DNA of 64,000 nt, from assembly GCA_030386875.1 (NCBI GenBank), contig CM059560.1, positions 41,706,757-41,770,756 of the forward strand, read 5' to 3'. Positions 51,990 to 63,600 of this stretch are shown one piece after another. The DNA comes from Morinoia aosen (taxonomy: Eukaryota > Arthropoda > Malacostraca > Amphipoda > Talitridae). The stretch's first letter is position 1. Each line of letters opens with the position of its first letter. The translations under genes and the position numbers were made by a program. The notes under the pieces were generated by a model, which was not told the DNA's origin, did not search any database, and worked only from the letters and a program-made list of their open reading frames with translations.

Positions 51990-52420
51990 AATTCTTGCAT
52001 TCTCCTACCCTTCACTCTGTATACTAAGCTTCCCTTTTTACGCACTACATTTCACTAACTCCCCATTTTTTTCTCTCGACTTTTTCTTGCTCTTTTCTTC
52101 ATTTCTGTTGCTTTTTCTTCCTTCCTATTTTTCTTTTCTTTAGGCATTCTTTTTACATCCATTTTCATTTCTGTTTATCTTCTTTCTAATTTTAGCTTCT
52201 TCCAACCAACGCCCCCTGTCCCCGCTCTTTTTGTATTCCTATCGTTTTTTTCCTCATTCTCTCCCTCGTCCTTTAATTCTATACCCCTCGTTATATCGTC
52301 TTTCCCTCCCCTCTCCATCTATATTTCGTTCTCTCTCCATATTTCGTTTTCTCTTTATTTCCATGTCTTTATCCGTCCCTTATTTCTTCTGCCTGCCCTA
52401 CTCTATACAGGCTGCATCTC
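51990..52420. repeat. Long pyrimidine-rich tract
   Basis: About 430 bp in which the plus strand is dominated by C and T (for example TTTTTCTTGCTCTTTTCTTC, CTTTCCCTCCCCTCTCCATC). Low-complexity polypyrimidine DNA that could form H-DNA in places; its strand asymmetry is strong. Confidence 0.75.
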
Positions 52421-52814
52421 CTCCACTCCTACTGTACGACCACTCCTACAATTGTAACGACCAGGTGATGTGCTCTGAACACAAACCTGCAACCATGAAA
52501 ATAAACAGCACTAAACTTAAACTTGATCACGGAAACCCGTGATGTATATGGCATGACTGAACTTTTTACTTGTTGTAGGCCCACAAGCCCTGCTTCATCG
52601 ATCATTAGATGATCCGCAATGTGATCCTGCGAACGACCTGCAATGGCACTGCTGACACAGCACTTTCTGGGCAAACATTGACTTCACCTACCAGGATATT
52701 GCTTTGGAAACTCAAGTCCCGCCGGCGCTCGCAAGGCAAACTCGCCATTCGGATTCGCCGTGACCGCGCAGTTCCCTCTGCAGCGTGTCCCGGCATGTGG
52801 GTGTCGCCGTCATT
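52421..52814. other. Unique sequence with GC-richer patch
   Basis: 52610-52810 is GC-richer, with 92-codon open frames on both strands at nearly the same coordinates and no recognisable domain. Confidence 0.3.
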
Positions 52815-53120
52815 ACGGTATGGTGCGGGTTCCATGACAGCAATTTTGTCATTAACTTTCAATACCGCTATTAAATGTTTCATCTAAAATGAAGTTCATG
52901 TGCATAATTTCAGGCTTTTTACAAAATATTATGGTGGATATGGTGTGAATGCCATAACCGCACTCTTATCACAAACTTTCAATCCCGCCATTATATGGTT
53001 CCACTAAAATAAATTTCAGGGGTTAAATATCGGGATTTTTAAGCATTTTCCATGTTATGGTGGACCTTCCATATTTTTCGTCGTTATCAATAACCTTTTC
53101 AACAAGTTCTCCACAAAAGT
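52815..53120. repeat. Diverged ~120-bp tandem repeat
   Basis: Two and a partial third unit. ACTTTCAATACCGCTATTAA and ACTTTCAATCCCGCCATTAT lie about 120 bp apart, each followed by a CTAAAATGAAG/CTAAAATAAAT word and a T-rich stretch, with ATGGTG before each. Unclassified. Confidence 0.65.
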
Positions 53121-55367
53121 GTGATTCAGATATTAATTTTCTCCTATATTTCATTTTTCAAGCCATTGTGCGCATTCCAGTATTTCAGACTAGGTGTAAA
53201 TCACCTCTGTTTCATTTCTCCTCCCGCCGTTCAAAACAGCAAGGCATACTGAATCGTTTTAAAATCCTTGCTTAAACAATGCGGAAGTACTCCTGTGCAT
53301 GATTACTGCACATGAAATGAATTCAGAACGCGCGTCTGGAACCGAAGAATTCACCTCCTGGTGAACACCTAAGGAAAAGAGTGGGGAACTACAGGAACAT
53401 GTACATCCGATCCGACTCATCACATCTGCGGAATGTAGGCTACATGTCATTCTCTCATGTAACGCTGCTGGTGCTAACGTCTGCTGCTCTTTTCTCATTC
53501 GCATAAATCAGTGACCTGATATTTAAACGATTTCGTGAAACCTGAAGTTTGCGACTATGGTTTCGTTTGGTTTACCGTAAGAGCAAATTTGTCTATCAAT
53601 TTCGATAGAAATTTACCCGGTTTGTTTATTGAAGAAAATTTTACAGATCGACTATGGTGAACGTAATTCCGAAAATTTTTAATTTTCTGTTCCACGTATG
53701 CTAATGTACTGTATTATTTCTCACGATCACAGTGTTCATACGCACGGTTATGTCGAAATATTTAGCCGCTCTTGGTCTGCGAGTAGAGCGATACTCAATT
53801 CGTATTCTTTGGAGTTACAATTATAACAGTTCATTGCACCATGAGGAGACCTATACGGAACGAATCTCTTCTTCATCGCTGCTTCAAACTTTCTTTTCGT
53901 AGACACAGCTGTGAACGAGTTTGGTACGTTTCTGTTGTAACCATACTCAAAATATCATAAGAGATAGACTTAGTGGACGATAGGGTATGGATACGAATCG
54001 AACCATTCAAAATAAATTATCAGGAAACCGCATAAATGCGATTGAGTTGTCAACTTCAAGGACGACTGGGAGATGCCAACTTTGATAGCCAGTCACGCCA
54101 TGCTCTAGAATGCTGGTATTCCTCTACTTACCTGTAATGCGTCGAGACAAGGCGCTCGCATAGTGACGGAGTTCTCATGTTCAACTGACATCTCGGAGAC
54201 TCGCATCAGACTGCGAGAGGTGCCCGCTTATCCTGTCTTGTCATGGTGCACTGTAGTAAGTAGCTCACTCCTGGCTCTATTTCGCACGCAGAGGCAGAAC
54301 AAAGGAGGAGTTTGTGCACTGCACTGACGGCTAATTGAGCCATGCATGCAACTACACAGGCAGACTTCAGCTTCAATACGTACATGCATATACATATAGG
54401 TATTTAGAGAGAGGCTCCTTCATAATGAGATGGACGCCTGTCGAGCTTCCTATAGGAATAGCTTGCCTTTGTCCCTCCATCCTTTGAAGGCTTTGGTCTG
54501 GTCCATCTTCGAGCCGTGATATCATTGTCCAGAGGCGTCTTTGACCGAACGCCCGGCCGTGTCGAGTCAAATTCTGCTTTGTCCTACGACGTTCCTCTAG
54601 CGTTATATTTGAAAATGGCAATAAGGCCAAGGCATTTTTAATTAACCAAGCCAAATTTTGTTACCTCTGTAATTGTTAACATTGTGGACGATCGAACACA
54701 TGTATTCCTACGGTAAATTTTCGGATTCTATCATTCTTAATTGACGAAGAATTTGAAGTATCTGCAATAAACCCTCATGTGTAAAGCGCCAGATGGTGAG
54801 CAATTCAGTTTTATTCCCGACGTCTATTATCCAAAATGAAATGTGCGCAAATTCTCCGCAATTATACAAACTAGAGAATTTTGCACCCACACGTGAGAAC
54901 GGATAGAAATATTCTCAAAAGTATAGAGTCGCTCACGAAATCTAGCGCTTCTTTTCTATTTTTTTTTTTTAATTTCTCTATATTGGCTGGAAGTCCTCTG
55001 AAGAAAAATAGAATTTAGTAATATTTTGTACACTTTAAAATATTCCATGAATAAGTATTTGAAAACAATAAGTTTCAAAATTATAAATATACCTTGATCT
55101 TCACTTCACCAAGACCAATTACGTCTAATGTGGGAAAAAATTTCATTTTCTCGTTCTCTTTTCAGTGGGTGTATTCTTTCATCACGAAATTGCATGATTT
55201 ACCTACTCACTGAAATTTCAATCGACAAAAAGCTCTAAATTGTCCCTAAAACACTATATGAAACGTAAATTGGCCGACACTGACTTGTATGTTGTATATG
55301 TTAATAAATTATACCCAATCCTTACGTAACGACAAAACTATTCACTTTGCCCCTTCATGGACTTCAT
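53121..55367. other. Unique sequence, nothing recognised
   Basis: AT-rich; open frames up to 93 codons (54373-54654 minus) without recognisable domains. Confidence 0.35.
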
Positions 55368-56665
55368 GGAGACATAACTATTGTTTTCATGTGAGTTAGT
55401 GCCCCCATGAGAAAAATCCCAGTCGAAAATTAGCGCAGTTGGGCGGGAGAATTTTGGCAGTTTTTCGCAGTGATCATAGTTTTAAGACGAATTCCAGCAG
55501 TTCACCGCAGACAAATGCGTGGGAGTCAATTCTAATAGCGTTTTTTGGCAGACCTCAGCAGTAATCGTCTACAGTCGAATTGAAGCAGATAGTTCTCTGT
55601 TGGCCTTCGTCGTTCGCAGCAGTAAATGCCTCGGTCGAAAACAGGCAGTAACAGATGTGCTTCTACCTTTGGCCCGCTGTACATTTACTTCAGTTAGCCC
55701 TCAAGTTTTATTTGTATTATATTTCAACATCCTTACATTAGTCTGATTACCTAGCAAAATAGCACAAATATTCTACACGTAGTTTTACGTGTTTTTGTTG
55801 TGTTACGCAATAGTTTGTTTATGCGCGTTATTTTCGCAAAAAAAAATAAATTACTCTATTGGTTGAAATGTATCTATTTCAGGCGGGCGGTAAAGGTATT
55901 TTAAGTGATAGACGGTAATAACTCGTTAAAAGTAGCCCTGAATTCAATATACGAGACGGTGAGTTCGATTGGACACCCTCGAATGGAGCTTTTGGCTGGA
56001 AAATAGTAGGGAAAACATTTTGTTACAAAAGTTGCTCTTGAAGAAAGATATGTTGTAGATCAGTGAATCAGGAATAATCTTGAGATTTAAATTATTGTTT
56101 GCAATTATCTATTGTTGACAGTCGATTTTTAAATGGTACAAGGATTTTAAAATTATGTAAGCCGCATAACAATGTAGAGCAGTTCCAGGCAGATCTAAGC
56201 AGACGTTCTCGCGAGTGCCGCCGACAGCCTCGGCAGAGATAGTCGTCCCTAAAGCGGACCTAGCGACCGCTGCACTGCGCTGTCACTGCGCTGCGACGCC
56301 ACTAACTTCAGCCAAAAACGTCAAGAAACTGCCAAAAAACTGCGCTGATTTTCAACTGGGATGTGAGGTTTCAAGCTGAGAGTTATCCGAAGGCGTTTTT
56401 TTTTTGTTGATACAGAATAAGTTTTTGGTTTGTTACGGACCATCATTTTCCGGTTCACTGCTGTCCTTTTTTTTAGCAGCTTTTACTATCTTCTTCAATT
56501 TTCTTGAACTTCCTTTCTTACTGGCTATTTCTATGCGCAGGAGATCATGAGTGGAAACACACCTGGTCTATAGATTTAACCCTATATAATAACAGTGCCT
56601 TCATCCTTCCTCTTTTTGAAACATCTTTGTTGTGGTTGGGAAAGCTTGAACTTTCTCATAATCGA
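55368..56665 (+). repeat. Dispersed 370-bp family, copy I, split by an insertion
   Basis: The 5' piece (55368-55417, GACATAACTATTGTTTTCAT then GTTAGTGCCCCCATGAGAAA) and the remainder (56361-56665, ATGTGAGGTTTCAAGCTGAG, GGTTCACTGCTGTCC, TATGCGCAGGAGATCATGAG, TTGTTGTGG) are separated by the 943-bp element at 55418-56360. Joined across the gap, the pieces match the order of intact copies. Confidence 0.85.
55418..56360. mobile_element. 943-bp non-autonomous inverted-repeat transposon
   Basis: Termini CCCAGTCGAAAATTAGCGCA (left) and, on the opposite strand, CCCAGTTGAAAATCAGCGCA (right) match at 18 of 20 positions and continue into CAGTT. The flanks are AT on each side. The interrupted host repeat has one AT there, so a 2-bp AT duplication is inferred. 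Both subterminal regions are packed with GCAG/CTGC words (about eleven in 55436-55655), like transposase-binding subterminal repeats. A 75-codon frame inside (55519-55746) has no recognisable transposase domain. Superfamily uncertain. Confidence 0.8.
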
Positions 56666-57013
56666 ATCAAATCGAAACATTTTTCCAAAGTCAAGTCATT
56701 TCTTTCGATATTTCAAAGCTTGCATAACGCTTGCAACTGCACAAATATGTTCCGTGTGCGGGAGCATAATTTAAGAATTTATTTATTTATGAATTTATGT
56801 TATGCGTGTTTCGCAGCGCAGACAACTTCTGAAACATATACAGAACTCAGAAAATAAAATTAAACCGTTCAATATAACTATGCCTGCAGTTCTACCTATA
56901 AGCAACCATAATTAACTACGCAACATATTGTTCTGCCAAATAAAATGGTGCGATCTATTTTTCAATCTGTGGAAAAATTTGGGGTTAATAAATAACTCTG
57001 TGACCGATGAAAA
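56666..57013. other. Unique AT-rich spacer
   Basis: No feature recognised. Confidence 0.4.
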
Positions 57014-57380
57014 GGATACAACTATTGTATTTGTAACAATTGGAGCTTCTTGAGGACGAATGTGAGGTCACAACCTGAAGGCTAGTTAAGCCTTCTTTTT
57101 GTTAGAATAAAATAAGTTTTTATTTTCCTACAGACTTTCTTTTTCCGATTCTCTGGTGTTTTTTTAAACATATTTATTTTTCAATTTATATTTTTTTCCA
57201 TAAACTTTAGTCAGTCATACTATTTCTGTGCGCAGGATGAGGAGACAACTTATACATAGATTCCCCTTCTCTTAATTAAATCCATTCTAAACGTCTCTTT
57301 CTTCCATCCTCTCTTGGGAACCATATTACTGTAATTAGAGAGGCTTAAACTAACGTATAATCTTAAACTAACGTATAAAC
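57014..57380 (+). repeat. Dispersed 370-bp family, copy J
   Basis: Full length: GGATACAACTATTGTATTTG, GGTCACAACCTGAAGGCTAG, TTCTGTGCGCAGGATGAGG, TATACATAGATTCCCC, GAGGCTTAAACTAACGTATA. The last motif is duplicated (CTTAAACTAACGTATAA twice, about 20 bp apart). Confidence 0.82.
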
Positions 57381-59250
57381 TAAGTTTACGATAATGCAGA
57401 TTTGTACAGTAAACATTTCAGTAGATTTTTAGCTCGTTCGGTACAGTGGAGTGAATAATCTCCAGCGCATTCGTAATTCAATCCAATATCAATTTTCAAT
57501 CCATTCTATAAGATTTCATCTAAAAATGAAACTGTAACGGCATCTGAAATAGTAGTCTCGATGCACACAAAGCAAACCTACGCATCACACGCGATGGTCG
57601 TGTACCAAGATCCGTTCCAAGTTCCAGCACACGCTGGCAGCGCCCAAGTGCAGTACAGTATCTCGCGTTCCATCTCCGTTTTAGGCCTCGGAAGCGCTGA
57701 GCAAACTGGGCCCTGCAAAACAGAGCTATTGCTCACGGCTCTTGTCAATACCGCCCTCCCGGACAACCGAGGAAATTTTCTACGCCGTTATTCTCGAGAG
57801 AAATTTTCTTGCAAGCTTTGTGAAGCGCTTCTGCCATTCCCGCTGAGCGGCCTCTTCTGCGGGGCGCTGGCACGCATCCGCTGCCATGGTCTCATGTGCA
57901 GGGATGTGTCGGGATTCTGCTCTAACATGCCTAACTCCCAAGAGGCTATTGGAATATTTATATCATTATAGGACAACAATAGCGCTTCAACAAAATTCTC
58001 AGTATGATGCCGTTGTCCATTACCACCGATGTTTTTCAGTTTCTACTTATAGCTGCAACCCTCTGTAGCACATCTATGCATCTCTTACTTAAACATGTCG
58101 CAACGTATTTATTAGGTATTTGCCTTGAATTTGAAGCCATTTCGTGGCGTTCAAATGAGTTACCTCGAAGAATTTGTTGCTCCTGAAACTCGTCATGATT
58201 GAGTTCACCAAGAAGTACTTTTTTCAGTTGGGCGTACAGTCTTCAACATAATTAAATTCATCAATAACCTGATTCATTAATACTAGCGACAAGCATTTCA
58301 TACACATATGTCACCATAAGTAGAAACGATGCATGACTTTGCTTCTCCACTCGCATCATGCATGAATAACTGTTTTCCTCGAATTCAAGGGAAATGCGGT
58401 ACTGATAAAACTGATTTTTTCCTGTTCCAAGAAATTTCTTTAGACTTCACATTGGAGATCGGAGAGTCGCGGATCCATATAGCCGATACGTCTTGCTTTG
58501 CTAGCCTCGCCATTGGTCTCTGACGACAGACTGCCACTGGAGAGAGGGTTGAGAGTGCGAGTGAGAGGGTCCAAGTAAAGCGGGGTGGAGAGGGTCATAC
58601 ACAGCGAGGGAGACGATCGAAGCGAGAGAGAGAGGGAGAGTGAGAGACAGAAGCAGAAGAAGGAGAAGAAGGAGGACGCAGTATCGGCATGGTTCTCTTT
58701 GTATTGCAGCTGGAGCTCGAATCCCTTGAGACGAATTGCTAGCTCGGGCGCCATTTTGCTCGAGGCGACTATCAAAGAGATAAATTGAATCGAGGGCATG
58801 CATTTGGCACTGCGACGCTATTGGATCTCAAGAAGCTTTGAGAGCGACGGGCTCGAGAGCTTATACTTGCATGCCTTCATCGAACGTGCTAGGATTTCCT
58901 ATAAAATCGAGTCGCGAAAATATTTCCCAGAAATATCGCTCGCCTCCAGATTCCTCTCAAAATAGCGAATAAAGTTCCATGACGTTATATGTAGCAAATT
59001 AGCAAAATATGAAGTTATTTTCGAGTGCCTATCGCTGTGGTTCTTTTCATCACGGGGCTGCTGAAAGACATGACCAGCCTTGACTCAAAATTACTTCAAA
59101 GATCTTCAAGTTCAGCTGTGACTTATCTTGGACTCTGTAACACGAACACAAACGAGAACTTATCGGTCAACCACAGATGTCGGGCGAAATTTGCTTTCAC
59201 ACCTTAGAACTACGTCGTTCTATATATGGTCACTGGAATCCCCTGAGGAA
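57381..59250. other. Unique sequence with two GC-richer patches
   Basis: 57560-57930 contains the longest non-repetitive ATG-initiated open frame in the window (136 codons, plus, 57561-57971). It is Cys-rich toward its end but has no recognisable domain, and minus frames overlap it. 58600-58680 is a GA-rich microsatellite-like tract. No gene is supported. Confidence 0.3.
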
Positions 59251-59825
59251 GGTATAACCATCCGTTACCATCGTATGTACGGATAATTAACCCTTTAACG
59301 CCCAAGTGGACTGTACGGTCCTCTTTCAAAAATAACAATAATATATTGTATTTCTTATTCAATTTGTTCACTAATGTGTCCTTTGAACTCCACTGCCGAG
59401 TGGCAGTTCCTTCCACATCTTGATAACAGTGACTACCTATTGCCAGTGTCGGTTTAGTGATAGTGGTTGTGGTAACGGTAATATGAGTATAAAAATGTGG
59501 GCGTTAAAGGGTTAAGCCCCCAATAGGAAAATGTGAAGTCCCGAGCTGAAAGCCCTCGTTAAAATAGAACAGGTTATTATTTCATTACAGCCTTTCTTCC
59601 TTCGGTTCACTAGCTGTTGCTCTTTTTCAGCATCTTTTACTTTCTTCAACTCTCGTCTTGCTCCATATACGCTTCTTCCAGTCTCGTTGTTCGAATACGC
59701 AGTGTGTGGGGTTACCTTGTGAATAGATTCGCCGTTCCTATTCCCATGCTAAGGGGACTTCTTTTCTTTCTCTTTTGTGAACGCCTTTCTAGTGGTAAGG
59801 GAAGCCTGAATGATTTTGGTTTCCT
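59251..59825 (+). repeat. Dispersed 370-bp family, copy K, split by a MITE
   Basis: The 5' piece (59251-59286, GGTATAACCATCC, TACGGATAA) and the 3' piece (59516-59825, GAAAATGTGAAGTCCCGAGC, TCGGTTCACTAGCTG, AATACGCAGTGTGTGGGG, GTGAATAGATTCGCCG, TGTGAACGCCTTTC) flank the TTAA element at 59287-59515. Confidence 0.8.
59287..59515. mobile_element. TTAA MITE, family 2, complete
   Basis: A 229-bp element with perfect 18-bp terminal inverted repeats that include the TTAA (TTAACCCTTTAACGCCCA at 59287-59304; its exact complement ends at 59515). A subterminal palindrome-like GGACTGTACGGTCC follows the left arm. It interrupts copy K of the dispersed family at a TTAA site. Inferred piggyBac-like, non-autonomous; a relative lies at 17431-17556. 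Confidence 0.9.
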
Positions 59826-60669
59826 GAATTATTTTGTTTTTGAAATCCACGCTCAGTCACGCTCTCGATTTCGAACTGTTCGTTATATTGTTCATGATTT
59901 CGCATATCTTTTATACAACGCATCAATTTGGTCAGGGGGACTCCTCAAACTGCCAGAAATCATATAGTCACAGCGAAAAAGCCGTACATTCCAGAGGAGG
60001 TCTGTGTTTATTCTATAGCTGAGGTGCGTACTTTCACACACGCAGACTCAATGTATGGTTTTCTTGGAAATATGGAAAATACAGAGCACGATCAGCGATG
60101 CATATTGCCTGCCTCAAGAGTTACTGTTCTATAGCTGTTCATTTTCCTCTGACTACATTTTCCTCGGACTACATTTTCCTCGGTATGATAACGAATTCAT
60201 CTTGAATTTTGCGGAAGAATTCTTCATGATCTGCAGTGGTCTTCTTGTTCAAGCGAAATTTAGAATATCCTCGATACTTGAGCGACCACAGCACAATGTA
60301 GGATTTATGCAGCACTGAATCAGGGGACATCATTACTAGATGTTGACTCGCTCTGAAAACGGTATACTTCATCAGCAGCATTGATTTAACCTGTGCAACA
60401 CTTAGATACTGAACGTACGATCGAGTAAGTGCTCGACAGCCAAATACTTCAGCAGTTCTATCCTGCTGTATATTCTCCTAACATCTATATATATAGTTTC
60501 CGTGCATTACACCCTCACCATTGCGTTCTCTGATGACTGTCCTTTTCCTGCTTTTCCCTTAAGCACAACTATTCCTTTCTCCTCCAATTTTGCCTTTCCA
60601 TGCAATGTTCGATCCCATGCATCATTATTCCCTGCACTATGTCATTACTTTTCAATTTTTCCTTCCAAT
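59826..60669. other. Unique sequence before the terminal array
   Basis: A small tandem TTTTCCTCGGACTACA-type duplication occurs near 60145-60182. Otherwise no feature is recognised. Confidence 0.4.
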
Positions 60670-63600
60670 GTTTACTTAACTGCTTCTTTATTGCTGTACA
60701 ACTTCTCCCCTGCATCACTTTACTGCTGTACAACTTCTCCCCTGCGTCACTTTACTGCTGTACAACTCTCCCTGCAGTACTTCACTGCTGTACAACTTCT
60801 CCCCTGCGTCACTTTACTGCTGCACAACTTCTCCCCTGCGTCACTTTACTGCTGTACAACTCTCCCTGCAGTACTTCACTGCTTTACAACTTCTCCCCTG
60901 CGTCACTTTACTGCTGCACAACTCTCCCTGCAGTACTTCACTGCTGTAAAATTTCTCCCCTGCGTCACTTTACTGCTGTACAACTCTCCCTGCAGTACTT
61001 CACTGCTTTACAACTTCTCCCCTGCGTCACTTTACTGCTGCACAACTCTCCCTGCAGTACTTCACTGCTGTAAAATTTCTCCCCTGCGTCACTTTACTGC
61101 TGTACAACTCTCCCTGCAGTACTTCACTGCTTTACAACTTCTCCCCTGCGTCACTTTACTGCTGTACAACTTCTCCCCTGCGTCACTTTACTGCTGTACA
61201 ACTTCTCCCCAGCGCCAATTTACTGCTGTACACCTCTCCCTGCAGTACTTCACTGCTGTACAACTTCTCCCCTGCGTCACTTTACTGCTGCACAACTCTC
61301 CCTGCAGTACTTCACTGCTGTAAAATTTCTCCCCTGCGTCACTTTACTGCTGTACAACTCTCCCTGCAGTACTTCACTGCTTTACAACTTCTCCCCTGCG
61401 TCACTTTACTGCTGCACAACTTCTCCCCTGCGTCACTTTACTGCTGTACAACTCTCCCTGCAGTACTTCACTGCTTTACAACTTCTCCCCTGCGTCACTT
61501 TACTGCTGCACAACTCTCCCTGCAGTACTTCACTGCTGTAAAATTTCTCCCCTGCGTCACTTTACTGCTGTACAACTCTCCCTGCAGTACTTCACTGCTT
61601 TACAACTTCTCCCCTGCGTCACTTTACTGCTGTACAACTTCTCCCCTGCGTCACTTTACTGCTGCACAACTCTCCCTGCAGTACTTCACTGCTGTAAAAT
61701 TTCTCCCCTGCGTCACTTTACTGCTGTACAACTCTCCCTGCAGTACTTCACTGCTTTACAACTTCTCCCCTGCGTCACTTTACTGCTGCACAACTTCTCC
61801 CCTGCGTCACTTTACTGCTGTACAACTCTCCCTGCAGTACTTCACTGCTTTACAACTTCTCCCCTGCGTCACTTTACTGCTGCACAACTTCTCCCCTGCG
61901 TCACTTTACTGCTGTACAACTCTCCCTGCAGTACTTCACTGCTTTACAACTTCTCCCCTGCGTCACTTTACTGCTGTACAACTCTCCCTGCAGTACTTCA
62001 CTGCTTTACAACTTCTCCCCTGCGTCACTTTACTGCTGCACAACTCTCCCTGCAGTACTTCACTGCTGTAAAATTTCTCCCCTGCGTCACTTTACTGCTG
62101 CACAACTCTCCCTGCAGTACTTCACTGCTGTAAAATTTCTCCCCTGCGTCACTTTACTGCTGTACAACTCTCCCTGCAGTACTTCACTGCTTTACAACTT
62201 CTCCCCTGCGTCACTTTACTGCTGTACAACTTCTCCCCTGCGTCACTTTACTGCTGCACAACTCTCCCTGCAGTACTTCACTGCTGTAAAATTTCTCCCC
62301 TGCGTCACTTTACTGCTGTACAACTCTCCCTGCAGTACTTCACTGCTTTACAACTTCTCCCCTGCGTCACTTTACTGCTGCACAACTTCTCCCCTGCGTC
62401 ACTTTACTGCTGTACAACTCTCCCTGCAGTACTTCACTGCTTTACAACTTCTCCCCTGCGTCACTTTACTGCTGCACAACTTCTCCCCTGCGTCACTTTA
62501 CTGCTGTACAACTCTCCCTGCAGTACTTCACTGCTTTACAACTTCTCCCCTGCGTCACTTTACTGCTGCACAACTCTCCCTGCAGTACTTCACTGCTGTA
62601 AAATTTCTCCCCTGCGTCACTTTACTGCTGTACAACTCTCCCTGCAGTACTTCACTGCTTTACAACTTCTCCCCTGCGTCACTTTACTGCTGCACAACTC
62701 TCCCTGCAGTACTTCACTGCTGTAAAATTTCTCCCCTGCGTCGCTTTACTGCTGTACAACTCTCCCTGCAGTACTTCACTGCTTTACAACTTCTCCCCTG
62801 CGTCACTTTACTGCTGTACAACTTCTCCCCTGCGTCACTTTACTGCTGTACAACTTCTCCCCAGCGCCAATTTACTGCTGTACACCTCTCCCTGCAGTAC
62901 TTCACTGCTGTACAACTTCTCCCCTGCGTCACTTTACTGCTGCACAACTCTCCCTGCAGTACTTCACTGCTGTAAAATTTCTCCCCTGCGTCACTTTACT
63001 GCTGTACAACTCTCCCTGCAGTACTTCACTGCTGTACAACTTCTCCCCTGCGTCACTTTACTGCTGTACAACTTCTCCCCTGCGTCACTTTACTGCTGTA
63101 CAACTTCTCCCCTGCATCACTTTACTGCTGTACAACTCTCCCTGCAGTACTTCACTGCTGTACAACTTCTCCCCTGCGTCACTTTACTGCTGTACAACTT
63201 TTCCCTGCACCACTGTACTGCTGTACAACTTCTCCCCTGCATCACTTTACTGCTGTACAACTCTCCCTGCAGTACTTCACTGCTGTACAACTTCTCCCCT
63301 GCGTCACTTCACTGCTGTACAACTTCTCCCCAGCGCCAATTTACTGCTGTACACCTCTCCCTGCAGTACTTCACTGCTGTACAACTTCTCCCCTGCGTCA
63401 CTTTACTGCTGTACAACTTCTCCCCTGCGTCACTTTACTGCTGTACAACTTCTCCCCTGCATCACTTTACTGCTGTACAACTCTCCCTGCAGTACTTCAC
63501 TGCTGTACAACTTCTCCACTGCGTCACTTTACTGCTGTACAACTTCTCCCCTGCGTCACTTTACTGCTGTACAACTCTCCCTGCAGTACTTCACTGCTTT

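Noticed and set aside
57561-57971. 136-codon plus frame as a gene
   Set aside because: No recognisable domain, overlapped by open minus frames in a locally GC-rich patch where stops are rarer. Listed only within the region note.
60502-61323. 273-codon frame in the terminal minisatellite
   Set aside because: It is produced by the 30/32-bp repeat and ends when a subunit variant shifts the frame.
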